From Paenirhizobium cremeum (GTDB lineage: Bacteria; Pseudomonadota; Alphaproteobacteria; Rhizobiales; Rhizobiaceae), in assembly GCF_022884085.1 (NCBI RefSeq), contig NZ_JAGGCS010000005.1, positions 248,001 through 312,000 of the forward strand: DNA of 64,000 bases, given 5' to 3'. A program made the translations under genes and the position numbers. Below are positions 49,058 to 59,088 of this stretch, one piece after another (position 1 is the first letter of the stretch; each line of letters starts with the position of its first letter). The notes under the pieces were generated by a model. It saw nothing but the letters and a program-made list of their open reading frames with translations. It made no database searches and was not told the DNA's origin.

Positions 49058-49129
49058 GTTGGGCCGGATTTATTCCGGGGCAAATGTCGCGTGCCGGGCA
49101 GGCCCAGTTCATGTCCCGGTCCTGAAACG

Positions 49130-49156
49130 AAAAAAGCGCGTTGTCAGACAACGCGC
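49130..49156 (-). terminator. Rho-independent terminator of rpmG
   Basis: Read leftward, GCGCGTTG/CAACGCGC with a TCTGA loop (49136-49156) is followed by a T-run. It lies 30 bases after the rpmG stop codon. Confidence 0.88.
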
Positions 49157-49186
49157 CCGTTCCGCTGAAACCTGTCGGATCAAGTC

Positions 49187-49354
49187 TTACTTGATCTTGG
49201 TTTCCTTGAATTCGACGTGCTTCTTCGCGACCGGGTCGTACTTCGTCTTCGTCATCTTTTCCGTCATCGTACGGCTGTTCTTCGTGGTGACGTAAAAGAA
49301 GCCCGTGTCGGCCGTCGACAGCAGCTTGATCTTGATGGTTGTAGCCTTGGCCAT
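49187..49354 (-). CDS. rpmG: 50S ribosomal protein L33
   Basis: L33 is a small basic protein of the large ribosomal subunit. The 55-residue product begins [20 protein letters not shown] and has the L33 pattern [32 protein letters not shown]. The zinc-binding cysteines of some L33 forms are absent, which is normal for this type. The start is ATG 49354, with AGGACG upstream. It has its own terminator. Confidence 0.96.
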   Translation of the reverse strand: MAKATTIKIKLLSTADTGFFYVTTKNSRTMTEKMTKTKYDPVAKKHVEFKETKIK

Positions 49355-49440
49355 GGTCGTCCTGCCTTTAATAAACGAAGCCGTGGACGACCGAGGTCCA
49401 CGGCAAATCTGGCGCGAAACTACAAATCGCGCTCGAAAAG

Positions 49441-50625
49441 TCAAGTCCGTTTGGGTTTAAAAAACAATCTGCCCAGAGAAACAAGCACATAGAGAGCGAA
49501 GAAGCCCGCAATCGACCAGGCGAATCCGTGACTGCCCGAAATATCGATGGCAACGCCGATGGCTTGAGGCCCCGCAACCGTTCCAACCGCATAGCAGAAG
49601 ACGAAGGCTGCATTGGCGGCCGCGAGGTCGGAGCCGGTGAGTCGCGAACCCAGGTGGCTGAGGCCGACCGTGTAGAGACCCGAGACGCTGCCGCCCCAGA
49701 AGAACAGGACGACGGCCATCAGCAGCCAGCTCTGGGACAGCCAGGGAAGCGCCAGCGAACCGGCAAGACCGACTGCGGCCATGCAGCCGAGCAGCACGCG
49801 GCGGTCCTTCATGTGGTCGGACAGCATGCCGAGCGGAATCTGGAAGACCATGTTGCCGATGCCCATCACGGTCAGCAGCAGAGCCGCCTGCGACTCGCTG
49901 AAACCGGAGCGGGTCGCGTAGATGGGAAATAGCGAAAGGCCGCCCGCTTCCACCGCACCGAAGACGAAGACAGCCGCCGTCGCAGTCGGTACCAGGAAGA
50001 TGTAGCGGAAGAAATGCCGCTCCGGCTTTGTGTCGAGCGCCGGGCTCTCCCGCCTTGCGATGAAGATCGGAATCGCTGCGACGAGGATGGCGATCGCGCC
50101 GACGAGGAAGGGCAGAACGCCCTCGCTGCCGATCAGCGAGAAGAGAAGCGGACCTGTGGCGAAGCCGACGGACAGGACTGTCGCGTAGATCCCGAGCACA
50201 AGTCCCCGTCGTCGGGGCGGCGCTGCGGCGTTGATCCAGAATTCGGAGAGAATGAAGAGAGTGGTGGTTGCACCGTGAAAGGCGATGCGCAGCGGGAACC
50301 ACATCCAGAACTGTTCGGCGTAATAGAAGCCGAGGCCGCTCAGCGCCGAGATGAGAACCGCCCAGAGCATGGTTCGGGCAACGCCGTAGCTATGGGCAAG
50401 CTTCATCGTCACCGGTGCGGCGGCCATGGCCGCTACACCCGCCATGGCGGAATTGAGCCCGATCAGGGTGGAGGGTATCCCGCGCTTCTCGAGAATGATG
50501 GACAGAAGGGGCAGTCCCAGACCGATGGCAATGCCGACCGACGAAATAGAAGCGACAGCGGCGATAAGAGAGGGCCAGTGGATCTCTTCGCGATGGCAGT
50601 TGTCGCCGTTGGACGGCTTTGTCAT
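49441..50625 (-). CDS. MFS transporter
   Basis: This major facilitator of 394 residues has 12 predicted helices. The fold is clear from [15 protein letters not shown], the loop motif [17 protein letters not shown] (between helices 8 and 9) and repeated helix lengths in two halves. It is of the YcaD-like MFS subgroup by overall appearance. The cargo is unknown. ATG 50625 lies ten bases after the Nudix stop, so they may be cotranscribed. Confidence 0.85.
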   Translation of the reverse strand: MTKPSNGDNCHREEIHWPSLIAAVASISSVGIAIGLGLPLLSIILEKRGIPSTLIGLNSAMAGVAAMAAAPVTMKLAHSYGVARTMLWAVLISALSGLGFYYAEQFWMWFPLRIAFHGATTTLFILSEFWINAAAPPRRRGLVLGIYATVLSVGFATGPLLFSLIGSEGVLPFLVGAIAILVAAIPIFIARRESPALDTKPERHFFRYIFLVPTATAAVFVFGAVEAGGLSLFPIYATRSGFSESQAALLLTVMGIGNMVFQIPLGMLSDHMKDRRVLLGCMAAVGLAGSLALPWLSQSWLLMAVVLFFWGGSVSGLYTVGLSHLGSRLTGSDLAAANAAFVFCYAVGTVAGPQAIGVAIDISGSHGFAWSIAGFFALYVLVSLGRLFFKPKRT

Positions 50626-50635
50626 GAGGTGGCCC

Positions 50636-51340
50636 TTAAATCGTATCGCGGAAGAATCGCCCATGCCGGGAGAAGTAGAACGGTCCGTCGCTTCCAAAAG
50701 GTAAAGACGGATCGTCTTTCATCTGCAGTTTGACATCTTCCAGGATCGTCCTGGTGATGGCTGGCATGTTCAGACCGGAAACATCGTGCATGTCAAGCCA
50801 TTGCAGGTCATGCAACTCGGCGGAATCGCGGATTGCGCCAGGGTCCACCTCGGCTTCGTCGCAGAACGTCAGGAAAAAGCGGGTATCGAACCGCCGGATA
50901 TTGCCGGGCGGCGTGATGGCGCGTGCCACATAACGAAGGGTGCCGAGGTCGGCGTTGAAACGGCCATGCCTGTTGCCGCCTTCATCGATGCGCCCGATGA
51001 CGAGCCCGGTCTCTTCGTCGAGTTCCCGCAACGCCGCCAGCGCCAGCGCGCGGCATCGACCGGCAAGCCGGGGATCGGAGGCCCCTCCCGCAAGCCTTGT
51101 CAGGACTGAAGGCTGCAGGTCGCGCAGGAAGGGCAGGTTGCGATCCTGTCGGTCGCGCCGGCCGCCGGGAAAGACGTAGAGGTCCGGCATGAAGGCATGT
51201 TTGCTGCCGCGCCTGCCGACGAGAACCCGGGGGCGGCTGCCGGCCCGGTCAATGAGGATCAGCGAGGCGGCATCCCTCGGCCGCAGCCTCGCATTGGAGG
51301 CCGAAGCCTTGTCCTGGGCCTCGAAGGGATGCGATGTCAT
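50636..51340 (-). CDS. Nudix hydrolase family protein with incomplete Nudix box
   Basis: The 234-residue product has RPRDAASLILID, VFPGGRRDRQD and the second half of a Nudix box, RELDEETGL. The first-half Gly and Glu of GX5EX7REUXEEXGU are not at their positions (the preceding segment is RCRALALAAL), so catalysis may be altered. The start ATG 51340 overlaps the DUF983 stop by four bases; the longer open frame upstream is a shadow of DUF983. The C-terminus ends FYFSRHGRFFRDTI. Confidence 0.8.
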   Translation of the reverse strand: MTSHPFEAQDKASASNARLRPRDAASLILIDRAGSRPRVLVGRRGSKHAFMPDLYVFPGGRRDRQDRNLPFLRDLQPSVLTRLAGGASDPRLAGRCRALALAALRELDEETGLVIGRIDEGGNRHGRFNADLGTLRYVARAITPPGNIRRFDTRFFLTFCDEAEVDPGAIRDSAELHDLQWLDMHDVSGLNMPAITRTILEDVKLQMKDDPSLPFGSDGPFYFSRHGRFFRDTI

Positions 51341-51804
51341 GAACCGGTCTTCTGGCCAAATTCTCCCGGCTCGCCGGCATCGTCTCCGAACCCATGCATT
51401 CGCAGCGCCCATTGCAGGCCGATGACTCCGCCTTTGATCGGCTGGATCGTCAGAAGCGACGTGATGATGGCGATAGGCACCCAGATCGCCAGGTGCACCC
51501 AGTCGGATGCCGGAAAGACGAGATCGGTCATCATGAAACCGCCGAGCAGAACGTGGCCGAGCACGATGATGACGAGATAGGGCGGCAGGTCGTCGGCTCG
51601 ATGGTGGAATATCTCCTCGCCGCAGGCCGCGCAGGTATCGACCGGTTTCAGATAGGCGCGGAACAACTTGCCGCTGCCGCAGGCCGGGCATGTATTGAGA
51701 AGGCCGCGTTTAATCGACTGCCAGAGTGGGCGTTCGGGCCGTGCCTCTTCGCCGAAGCGCATCGCCTCCTGCGTGTTTCCTGCCGTCATCCTCTCTCCCT
51801 CCAT
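51337..51804 (-). CDS. DUF983 family membrane protein
   Basis: The 155-residue product has a zinc-ribbon-like N-terminal part (CPACGSGKLF and CAACGEEIFHHRADD) and two membrane helices (PPYLVIIVLGHVLLGGFMM and VHLAIWVPIAIITSLLTI). GGAGGT precedes ATG 51804, three bases after the rnr stop; ATG 51789 is an alternative. The function is unknown. It sits between rnr and the Nudix gene in a coupled string. Confidence 0.85.
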   Translation of the reverse strand: MEGERMTAGNTQEAMRFGEEARPERPLWQSIKRGLLNTCPACGSGKLFRAYLKPVDTCAACGEEIFHHRADDLPPYLVIIVLGHVLLGGFMMTDLVFPASDWVHLAIWVPIAIITSLLTIQPIKGGVIGLQWALRMHGFGDDAGEPGEFGQKTGS

Positions 51805-51807
51805 TTA

Positions 51808-54171
51808 TTACCTCCGTGGCCGGTTGGGCCGTGTACCGGGCTTCCTCGCGGCGGCGCGCCGCGTCGATTTATGGAAGGAGCGGACCGCAACGGGCATGGG
51901 CCGGCCTTCGCTCAGCATTTCAAAGCGCAGGGCGCCGGCCAGAGGAATGGCCTCCACCAGCCTTACCTCGACGGCATCTCCGAGGCGGTAGCCGAGGCCC
52001 GTCCTCTCGCCGGAAAGTGCCTGATGCGCTTCGTCGTAGATGTAGTAGTCACGCCCGAGCGTCGAGACGGGAATGAAACCGTCCGCACCGAACTGCGGCA
52101 GGGCGATGAAAAGACCGGCCTTGGTGACGCCCGAGACCTGGCCTGCGAACTCGTCGCCGATCCGTCCGGCGAGATGATGGGCGATCAGGCGGTTGATGGT
52201 GTCCCGCTCGGCCGCCATCGCACGCCGTTCGAAGGTCGAAATCTCCGCCGCGATATCGTCGAGAGCCGCCTCTTCTTCGGGCGTGATGCCGCCTTCGCCG
52301 AGGCCGAGCGACCCTACCAGCGCCCGATGCACGATCAGGTCGGCGTAGCGACGGATCGGCGAGGTGAAATGGGCGTATTTCATCAGGTTCAGGCCGAAAT
52401 GGCCGATGTTTTCCGGGCTGTAGATCGCCTGGCTCTGTGAGCGCAGCACCATCTCGTTGACCATCGTCTGGTGCGGCGTGTCGAGCGCTCTTGCAAGGAT
52501 GCCGTTGAACGAGTTGGAGCGCAGGTTGCCCTTGGCGAGCGACAAGCCGATCGTGCCGAGAAACTCGCGCAGCGCCTCCTGCTTGGAGAGCGCCGGCGCG
52601 TCGTGGACGCGGTAGACCAGCGGCTGGCGTTTTTTCTCCAGCGTCTCGGCGGCGGCGACGTTCGCCTGGATCATCATCTCCTCGATCAGCTTGTGGGCAT
52701 CGAGCCTGTCCGGCACATGCACCCGGTCGACGGTGCCGTCTTCCTTAAGGATGATCTTGCGTTCCGGCATGTCGAGTTCCAGCGGCTGGCGGCGATCGCG
52801 TCCGCGCTTCAGGATCGCGTAGGCGTGCCACAGCGGCTTGAGGATCGGCTCCAGCAGCGGTCCCGTCTTGTCGTCGGGCTTGCCGTCGATGGCAGCCTGC
52901 GCCTGCTGGTAGGACAGCTTGGCGGCGCTCTTCATCATGATCCGGTGGAAGGCATGTCCCGCTTTGCGTCCTTCCTTCGAGAACACCATGCGGACGGCAA
53001 GCGCCGGCCGGTCGACGCCTTCGCGCAGCGAGCAGAGATCGTTGGAAATTCGCTCCGGCAGCATCGGTACGACCCGATCAGGGAAGTAGACCGAGTTGCC
53101 GCGCTTCAGCGCCTCCCGGTCGAGCGCCGATTTCGGCCGTACGTACCAGGAAACGTCGGCGATCGCGACCGTGACGATCACGCCGTCCGGATTGTCGGGC
53201 GAGGGGTCAGGCTCCGCATAGACCGCGTCGTCGTGGTCCTTGGCGTCCGCCGGGTCGATGGTAATCAGCGGCAGGTCGCGCCAGTCCTCGCGATGCGACA
53301 TGGTCGCGGGGTTGGCAGCCTCGGCTTCGGCAATGACCGATTGCGGGAAGATATATGGAATGCCGTGCGCATGTATGGCGATCATCGAAATCGCCTTTTC
53401 AGTGGCGACCGAACCGATCACCGAGAGCACGCGGGCGCGGGTCAGGCCGAAACGGCCGGAACGCAGGACTTCCACTTCGACGAGGTCTCCATCCTTGGCG
53501 TCGCCGAGATCGGCCCCGTCGATCTGCAGTTCCTCGCCGCGCCGGTCGATCGGCATAAGCCGTCCGCCGTTCGTGCCCGGCATCTCGCGATAGACGCCGA
53601 GCAGGGCGTTGCGGTGCTTGTCGAGGACCTTGATGATCCGGGCCGTATAGGCGGGGCCTGCCCGATCCTTTGACGGGAATATCTTGGCGAGCACCCGATC
53701 TCCGAGGCCGCCGACCGGCGCCTTGCCCTTGGCGCGGTCCGAACTCGACTGGCGAATGGCGACGGCCGGCGCGACGCCCAGTTCTTCGTTCCATTCAGCC
53801 GGGCGACCGATCAGCTCGCCGTCCTTGTCGCGCGTGGTGATGTCGAGAACGGTGACGGGCGGCAGCGCTCCGGGACGGGCTAGCGACTTGCGGCTTTTCT
53901 GCAGAAGGCCGTCGTCTTCCATCGCGCGCAGCAGGTCCTTGAGCTCGACGCGCGCCTCTCCCTTCAGGCCGAACGCCTTGGCGATCTCGCGCTTGGAAGC
54001 GCGGTCGGGATTGTCGGCGATGAATTCCAGCAACACTTCACGCGGCGGCACGGCCCCATGGATGATGGGTTGCTTGCCGTTCTTGGCAACGCCGGCTGCC
54101 TTCTCCGCGCGCCGCTCCCGCCGGTTGCGGGGAGCGGTGTCAGTGTCGGGATCGCGCGGTGGTCTTTTCAA
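51808..54171 (-). CDS. rnr: Ribonuclease R
   Basis: RNase R is a processive 3'-5' exoribonuclease that degrades structured RNA. The 787-residue product has an N-terminal helix-turn-helix-like segment (SKREIAKAFGLKGEARVELK), cold-shock domains, the RNB catalytic domain with TIDPADAKDHDDAVYAEPD (metal-binding Asp residues) and a C-terminal S1 domain near GEFAGQVSGV-type sequence. The tail is basic. The start is TTG 54171, three bases after the topA stop; no ATG fits, so translation is probably coupled to topA. Confidence 0.94.
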   Translation of the reverse strand: MKRPPRDPDTDTAPRNRRERRAEKAAGVAKNGKQPIIHGAVPPREVLLEFIADNPDRASKREIAKAFGLKGEARVELKDLLRAMEDDGLLQKSRKSLARPGALPPVTVLDITTRDKDGELIGRPAEWNEELGVAPAVAIRQSSSDRAKGKAPVGGLGDRVLAKIFPSKDRAGPAYTARIIKVLDKHRNALLGVYREMPGTNGGRLMPIDRRGEELQIDGADLGDAKDGDLVEVEVLRSGRFGLTRARVLSVIGSVATEKAISMIAIHAHGIPYIFPQSVIAEAEAANPATMSHREDWRDLPLITIDPADAKDHDDAVYAEPDPSPDNPDGVIVTVAIADVSWYVRPKSALDREALKRGNSVYFPDRVVPMLPERISNDLCSLREGVDRPALAVRMVFSKEGRKAGHAFHRIMMKSAAKLSYQQAQAAIDGKPDDKTGPLLEPILKPLWHAYAILKRGRDRRQPLELDMPERKIILKEDGTVDRVHVPDRLDAHKLIEEMMIQANVAAAETLEKKRQPLVYRVHDAPALSKQEALREFLGTIGLSLAKGNLRSNSFNGILARALDTPHQTMVNEMVLRSQSQAIYSPENIGHFGLNLMKYAHFTSPIRRYADLIVHRALVGSLGLGEGGITPEEEAALDDIAAEISTFERRAMAAERDTINRLIAHHLAGRIGDEFAGQVSGVTKAGLFIALPQFGADGFIPVSTLGRDYYIYDEAHQALSGERTGLGYRLGDAVEVRLVEAIPLAGALRFEMLSEGRPMPVAVRSFHKSTRRAAARKPGTRPNRPRR

Positions 54172-54173
54172 TT

Positions 54174-56837
54174 TCAGCTCTTCTTCGTCTTCGGTGCCGC
54201 CTTCGCCTTGGGCTTGGCGGCGGATTTCTTCTTGGGCGCGGCCTCGTCGGCATCCGCAGCCTTGGCCTTCGCTGCCTTGGCGGGAGCCTTCTTGGCCTTG
54301 GCCGGCTTGCCGCCGTCCTTGGCGGCCCGCTCGGCGATCAGCGCAAGCGCCTCTTCCATCGTCACGGACTGTGGGTCCTTGCCCTTCGGCAGCGTGGCGT
54401 TGACCTTGCCCCAGTTAATATAGGGACCATAGCGGCCATCGCGAACAGTAATTGCACCGCCATCCGGATGTTCGCCGATTTCTTTGAGCGCGGCAGGTGT
54501 GCCCCGCCCGCGGGCGCCGGCCCCCTTGCTCTGCTTTTCGGCGAGAACCGTGACGGCGCGGTTGAGGCCGATCGACAGAACGTCCTCGATGCTTTCCAGA
54601 TTGGCGTAGGTGCCGTCATGCAGCACGAAGGGTCCGTAGCGGCCGAGACCGGCCGATATCATCTTGCCGGTTTCCGGATGCGCTCCGACGTCGCGGGGCA
54701 GGGACAAGAGCGCCAGCGCCTTCTCGAAATCGACGGTCGCCGGCGTCCAGCCCTTGGGCAGCGACGAGCGCTTCGCATCCTTCCCGTCGCCACGCTGGAC
54801 ATAAGGTCCGAAACGGCCGCTCCGAAGCGTGATCTCTTCGTCCGTGACGGGGTCCTTGCCGAGCGCCTTCGGTTCGTTTGCGCCCGAAGCCTCGGCCTCC
54901 CCGCCGTTTTCGGAGGAAAGCTGACGGGTATAGTTGCACTCCGGATAGTTCGAGCAGCCGACGAAGGCGCCGTACTTGCCGAGCTTCAGCGACAACTGGC
55001 CGGTGCCGCAGACCTGGCATATGCGCGGATCGGAACCGTCCTCGCGCTTCGGGAAGACGAGCGGCGCCAGGGCCTCGTTCAGCGCATCGAGCACATTGGT
55101 GACGCGCAGTTCCTTGGTGTCCTCGATCTGGGCGAAGAAATCCTGCCAGAAGTCGCGCAGCACCTGTTTCCAGTCGAGTTCGCCGGCGGAGATCTTGTCG
55201 AGTTTTTCCTCGAGATCGGCGGTGAAATCGTATTCCACATACTTGGTGAAGAAGCTCTCGAGGAAAGCCGTCACCAGCCGGCCCTTGGCCTGCGGAATGA
55301 GCTTGCGCTTGTCGATCGTCACATAGTCACGGTCGCGCAATGTGGCGAGCGTCGCCGCATAGGTCGAGGGGCGGCCGATGCCGAGCTCTTCCATCTTCTT
55401 GATGAGCGAGGCTTCCGAATAGCGCGGCGGCGGTTCGGTGAAGTGCTGGCTGGCGTTGACCTTCTGCTTGGCCAGCGCCTCGCGGGCGTTGATCTCGGGC
55501 AGGCGGCCGTCCTCGTCGTCGTCTCCGCCTTCGCCGTCTTCCCGCTGGTCCACATAGGCCGCGATGAAGCCGTCGAAACGGATGACAGAGCCGACGGCGC
55601 GAAGGCCGGCCTTCTCGCCGTCGCGGGTTGCAAGGATCTCGACCGTGGTCCGCTCGATCTCCGCCGATGCCATCTGGCTGGCGATGCCGCGCTTCCAGAT
55701 GAGATCGTAGAGCTTCAGCTGGTCGGCGTCGAGGAAGCGGCGCACCTGATCGGGCGACCGGTTGAAATCGGTCGGACGGATGGCTTCGTGGGCTTCCTGT
55801 GCGTTCTTCGCCTTGGTGGAATAGAAGCGAGGCTTGTCCGGTACGTAACGCGCGCCAAACTGTTCGGCGACGGCGGCGCGGGCGGCATCGATGGCTTCGG
55901 GCGCCATCTGCACGCCGTCCGTACGCATGTAGGTGATGAGACCCACCGTCTCCCCGCCGATGTCGATGCCTTCATAGAGCTTCTGGGCGACCTGCATGGT
56001 GCGGGAAGCGGAGAAACCGAGCTTCGACGATGCTGCCTGCTGCAGGGTGGACGTGGTAAAGGGCGGGCCGGGATTGCGCTTGACCGGCTTGGCCTCGACG
56101 CTGTCGACGGCGTAGCGCGCGCCCTCCAGCATCTCCTTGATCCGGCCGGCATCTGTGCCGTTGGTAATGGAGTTGCGCTGGATGCGCTTGCCGTCGGCGG
56201 AAACGAGCTTCGCTTCGAACTCGTCGCCGCGGGGCGTCTTCAGGAGCGCCGAAATGTTCCAGTATTCTTCCGCGACGAAGAGCTCAATCTCGTTTTCGCG
56301 GTCGCAGACGAGGCGAAGCGCCACCGACTGCACGCGGCCTGCGGATCGGGCGCCGGGCAGTTTGCGCCACAAAACAGGGGACAGGTTGAAGCCGACGAGG
56401 TAGTCGAGGGCGCGGCGGGCGAGATAGGCATCGACCAAGGGAATGTCGATGTCACGAGGATGCGCCATCGCGTCGAGAACGGCCTTTTTGGTGATCGCGT
56501 TGAAGACGACGCGCTTCACCGGCTTGTCGCCCAGAACCCGTTTCTTCTTCAGCAGGTCGAGCACATGCCAGGAGATCGCTTCTCCCTCGCGATCCGGGTC
56601 GGTTGCAAGAATGAGGCCGTCTGAGGACTTCACGGCATCCGCAATGTCCTTGATGCGTTTCTGGGAGGCGCTGTCGACCTCCCAGAGCATTTCGAAATCT
56701 TCCTCGGGTCGAACGGAACCGTCCTTCGCCGGCAAGTCGCGCACGTGGCCGAACGAGGCCAGCACCTTGTATCCGGAGCCGAGATACTTGTTGATCGTCT
56801 TGGCCTTGGCGGGAGATTCTACGACTACGACATTCAT
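54174..56837 (-). CDS. topA: DNA topoisomerase I
   Basis: TopA relaxes negative supercoils. From ATG 56837 the product is 887 residues and starts MNVVVVESPAKAKTINKYLG, the Toprim domain beginning. The acidic DPDREGEAISWHV is present. The catalytic Tyr lies in LITYMRTDGV. One zinc ribbon CQVCGTGQLSLKLGKYGAF with cysteines in GCSNYPECNYT is visible, then repeated PYVQRGDG-, YGPFVLHDG- and YGPYINWG-type modules and a Lys/Ala-rich tail. A longer reading to 56984 lacks family support. Confidence 0.96.
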   Translation of the reverse strand: MNVVVVESPAKAKTINKYLGSGYKVLASFGHVRDLPAKDGSVRPEEDFEMLWEVDSASQKRIKDIADAVKSSDGLILATDPDREGEAISWHVLDLLKKKRVLGDKPVKRVVFNAITKKAVLDAMAHPRDIDIPLVDAYLARRALDYLVGFNLSPVLWRKLPGARSAGRVQSVALRLVCDRENEIELFVAEEYWNISALLKTPRGDEFEAKLVSADGKRIQRNSITNGTDAGRIKEMLEGARYAVDSVEAKPVKRNPGPPFTTSTLQQAASSKLGFSASRTMQVAQKLYEGIDIGGETVGLITYMRTDGVQMAPEAIDAARAAVAEQFGARYVPDKPRFYSTKAKNAQEAHEAIRPTDFNRSPDQVRRFLDADQLKLYDLIWKRGIASQMASAEIERTTVEILATRDGEKAGLRAVGSVIRFDGFIAAYVDQREDGEGGDDDEDGRLPEINAREALAKQKVNASQHFTEPPPRYSEASLIKKMEELGIGRPSTYAATLATLRDRDYVTIDKRKLIPQAKGRLVTAFLESFFTKYVEYDFTADLEEKLDKISAGELDWKQVLRDFWQDFFAQIEDTKELRVTNVLDALNEALAPLVFPKREDGSDPRICQVCGTGQLSLKLGKYGAFVGCSNYPECNYTRQLSSENGGEAEASGANEPKALGKDPVTDEEITLRSGRFGPYVQRGDGKDAKRSSLPKGWTPATVDFEKALALLSLPRDVGAHPETGKMISAGLGRYGPFVLHDGTYANLESIEDVLSIGLNRAVTVLAEKQSKGAGARGRGTPAALKEIGEHPDGGAITVRDGRYGPYINWGKVNATLPKGKDPQSVTMEEALALIAERAAKDGGKPAKAKKAPAKAAKAKAADADEAAPKKKSAAKPKAKAAPKTKKS

Positions 56838-57105
56838 TGTTTTTCTCTGCACCTCGATCAGTGCTTCCAATCCGGCGGCGTTCTTGCAGCCTGGCTTCGG
56901 GAACCCGTCCCGAAACCGGTTCCCCGAAATGGACAGGGATTCGGTCGCGGTCAAGGGGTAACGGACATTTTCTGCAGTATGCAACGCAATACAACCTATT
57001 GGAGATTAACTTGTGATTGCAATTTAGGATAAATGGGCTATCGTTTTCCGCAGATGTTTTGAGGGGGTGTTCGGTCGGCTCCGGACACAAATTGCGAGCT
57101 ATGGA

Positions 57106-57333
57106 ATGGTTTCGAAAATAAACGGTGCGGGCCGCGCGGACACGCGGGAGAACATAGCCTATATCAGGCAGATGCTCGGTGAGTTGCGCTCGGTCGCTGA
57201 GAGCGAGGGCGCCGAAATGCTCTGCTATCTCATCGAAATGGCTTATGTCGAGGCGGGCGACGTGCAGGCCGGCCGCCGTTCCCTGTCAATCCATCATGGA
57301 AATGGAAACAAGGCCACCGGCATGCCGGTGTAA
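57106..57333 (+). CDS. Small conserved hypothetical protein
   Basis: The 75-residue product ([55 protein letters not shown]) is helical and acidic in its middle. I recognise the core as similar to a small hypothetical protein found in rhizobia, but no function is known. GTG 57067 would add 13 residues. Its 3' end overlaps the convergent dprA end by 48 bases, which is unusual but possible. Confidence 0.6.
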   Translation: MVSKINGAGRADTRENIAYIRQMLGELRSVAESEGAEMLCYLIEMAYVEAGDVQAGRRSLSIHHGNGNKATGMPV

Positions 57334-58440
57334 GCGCCCGGCGATGTCGAGTTCGAGAAGCACCAGATAGACGGACTGCGCGGGCAATCCCGTGTGGCGG
57401 ATGATGTCGTCCACCTCCACCGGTGTCGGCCCGAGCGCATCTATGATCCGTGTCCGGTCGGTTTCGCTGGGCGGCGGCGTCATCGGTCGCTCATGTTCTC
57501 CGCCGTCCGGTTCGTTTGCTTCCGGTTGGGAGAAGAGGTCGATCGCCGAAATCGGAGCGAGCGCTTCCAGAACATCCCCGGCGCGGGTCGTCACCGTGGC
57601 GCCATCCTTCAGCAAACCGTTGGTGCCCTCGCAGCGCGGGTCGAGCGGCGAGCCGGGGACGGCAAAGACCAGCCGGCCGAACTCGCCGGCGAGCCTTGCC
57701 GTAATCAACGAGCCCGACCGGGCGGCGGCCTCGATCACGACAACGCCGAGCGAGACACCGGCAATCAGCCGGTTGCGACGGGGAAAGTCCCGCGCCCGGG
57801 CCTCCCAGCCGAAGGGCATTTCCGAAATCGCAAGACCTCGTCCGTCGCAGATTTCCCGGAAGAGATCGAGGTTTTCGGGAGGGTAGGGCTGGTCGAGGCC
57901 GCCGGCCATGGCGGCAATCGTTCCGGTATCGAGACTGGCGCGATGGGCGGCCGTATCTATGCCGCGGGCCAGGCCGGATATGATGGAATATCCGGTACGC
58001 CCGATCTCGCGGGCCATCATGGCTGCAAATTTAGCACCGCTGATCGAGGCATTGCGTGAGCCGACGATACCGACGCTCGGCAGCGTCGCCGTCGCAAGAT
58101 CGCCCTTGACGGCCAGCAGGGGAGGCGCCCCGTCGATCTGCCGCAATGCGGGAGGATAGTCGGGTTCGCCGATGCCGAGAAAGCGGGCGCCGAAACGCGC
58201 GGCCGTCTCGAGTTCCCTGAGGGCTTCGCTTTCGGAGGCGATCCGGATCGCGCGGGTCGATCCGCCGCGCCGGGAGAGCTCCGGCAGAGCTTCGATGGCG
58301 GTTTCCGCCGAACCGAAATGATTGATGAGGTCGCGGAAGGTGGCCGGGCCGACATTGTCGCTGCGAATCAGCCGAAGCCAGGCGATCCTTTGCCGGTCGG
58401 TGAGCGCAATCCCTTTTCGTCTTGCGCCGCCTGCCGGCAT
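57286..58440 (-). CDS. dprA: DNA-processing protein DprA
   Basis: DprA loads RecA on incoming single-stranded DNA during transformation; in non-competent bacteria its role is unclear. The 384-residue product has an N-terminal helix-hairpin-helix-like region ([20 protein letters not shown]), the Rossmann domain with [31 protein letters not shown] and [20 protein letters not shown], and a C-terminal winged-helix-like part. It starts four bases after plsY. Confidence 0.94.
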   Translation of the reverse strand: MPAGGARRKGIALTDRQRIAWLRLIRSDNVGPATFRDLINHFGSAETAIEALPELSRRGGSTRAIRIASESEALRELETAARFGARFLGIGEPDYPPALRQIDGAPPLLAVKGDLATATLPSVGIVGSRNASISGAKFAAMMAREIGRTGYSIISGLARGIDTAAHRASLDTGTIAAMAGGLDQPYPPENLDLFREICDGRGLAISEMPFGWEARARDFPRRNRLIAGVSLGVVVIEAAARSGSLITARLAGEFGRLVFAVPGSPLDPRCEGTNGLLKDGATVTTRAGDVLEALAPISAIDLFSQPEANEPDGGEHERPMTPPPSETDRTRIIDALGPTPVEVDDIIRHTGLPAQSVYLVLLELDIAGRLHRHAGGLVSISMMD

Positions 58441-58444
58441 GCAG

Positions 58445-59062
58445 TCATCCCTTCTGCCCGATCTTGCTTTCCGTCCCGGCGATCAGCCGCTCGATATTCG
58501 GTTTGTGCCGCCAGTAGGTGATGACGGTCATGGCCGAGGTGACGAGAGAAGCTTCATGCGCGCCCAGTATCCACAGGACAACCGGAATGACAAGGGTTGC
58601 AACCAGAGCGGATAGTGACGAGTAGCGGGAGAGATAGGCGATCGACAGCCAGACGATGGCGAAGACCACGACCATCAGCGGCGCGACCCCGAGCAGGGTG
58701 CCGATATAGGTTGCGACACCCTTGCCGCCCTTGAAGCCGAGCCAGACCGGGAAGAGATGGCCGATGAAGGCGGCGAAGCCTGCCAGCAGCCCGGCATTCT
58801 GGCCGAACACGGCCTGCGCGATCACGGCGGCGGCCGTCGCCTTCAGTGCGTCGAGCAGGAGCGTCGCGGCGGCAAGTTTCTTGTTGCCGGTTCTGAGCAC
58901 ATTGGTCGCGCCAATATTGCCCGAGCCGATCGAGCGCAGGTCGCCGAGGCCGGCCATACGCGTCAGCACAAGGCCAAAGGGAATGGAGCCTAAGAGATAG
59001 CCGAGGCTGAGCACGGCGATCAGCGCCGGCCAGCCGATGGCGAGATAGTTCACTTCGGGCAC
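58445..59062 (-). CDS. plsY: Acyl-phosphate glycerol-3-phosphate acyltransferase PlsY
   Basis: PlsY puts the first acyl chain on glycerol-3-phosphate, using acyl phosphate from PlsX. The 205-residue membrane protein has five predicted helices and the three family motifs: [18 protein letters not shown] and [11 protein letters not shown]. It lies between the dihydroorotase-like gene and dprA. Confidence 0.95.
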   Translation of the reverse strand: MPEVNYLAIGWPALIAVLSLGYLLGSIPFGLVLTRMAGLGDLRSIGSGNIGATNVLRTGNKKLAAATLLLDALKATAAAVIAQAVFGQNAGLLAGFAAFIGHLFPVWLGFKGGKGVATYIGTLLGVAPLMVVVFAIVWLSIAYLSRYSSLSALVATLVIPVVLWILGAHEASLVTSAMTVITYWRHKPNIERLIAGTESKIGQKG

Positions 59063-59088
59063 GATTTTCTCCCCCTTCGCTTACATCG

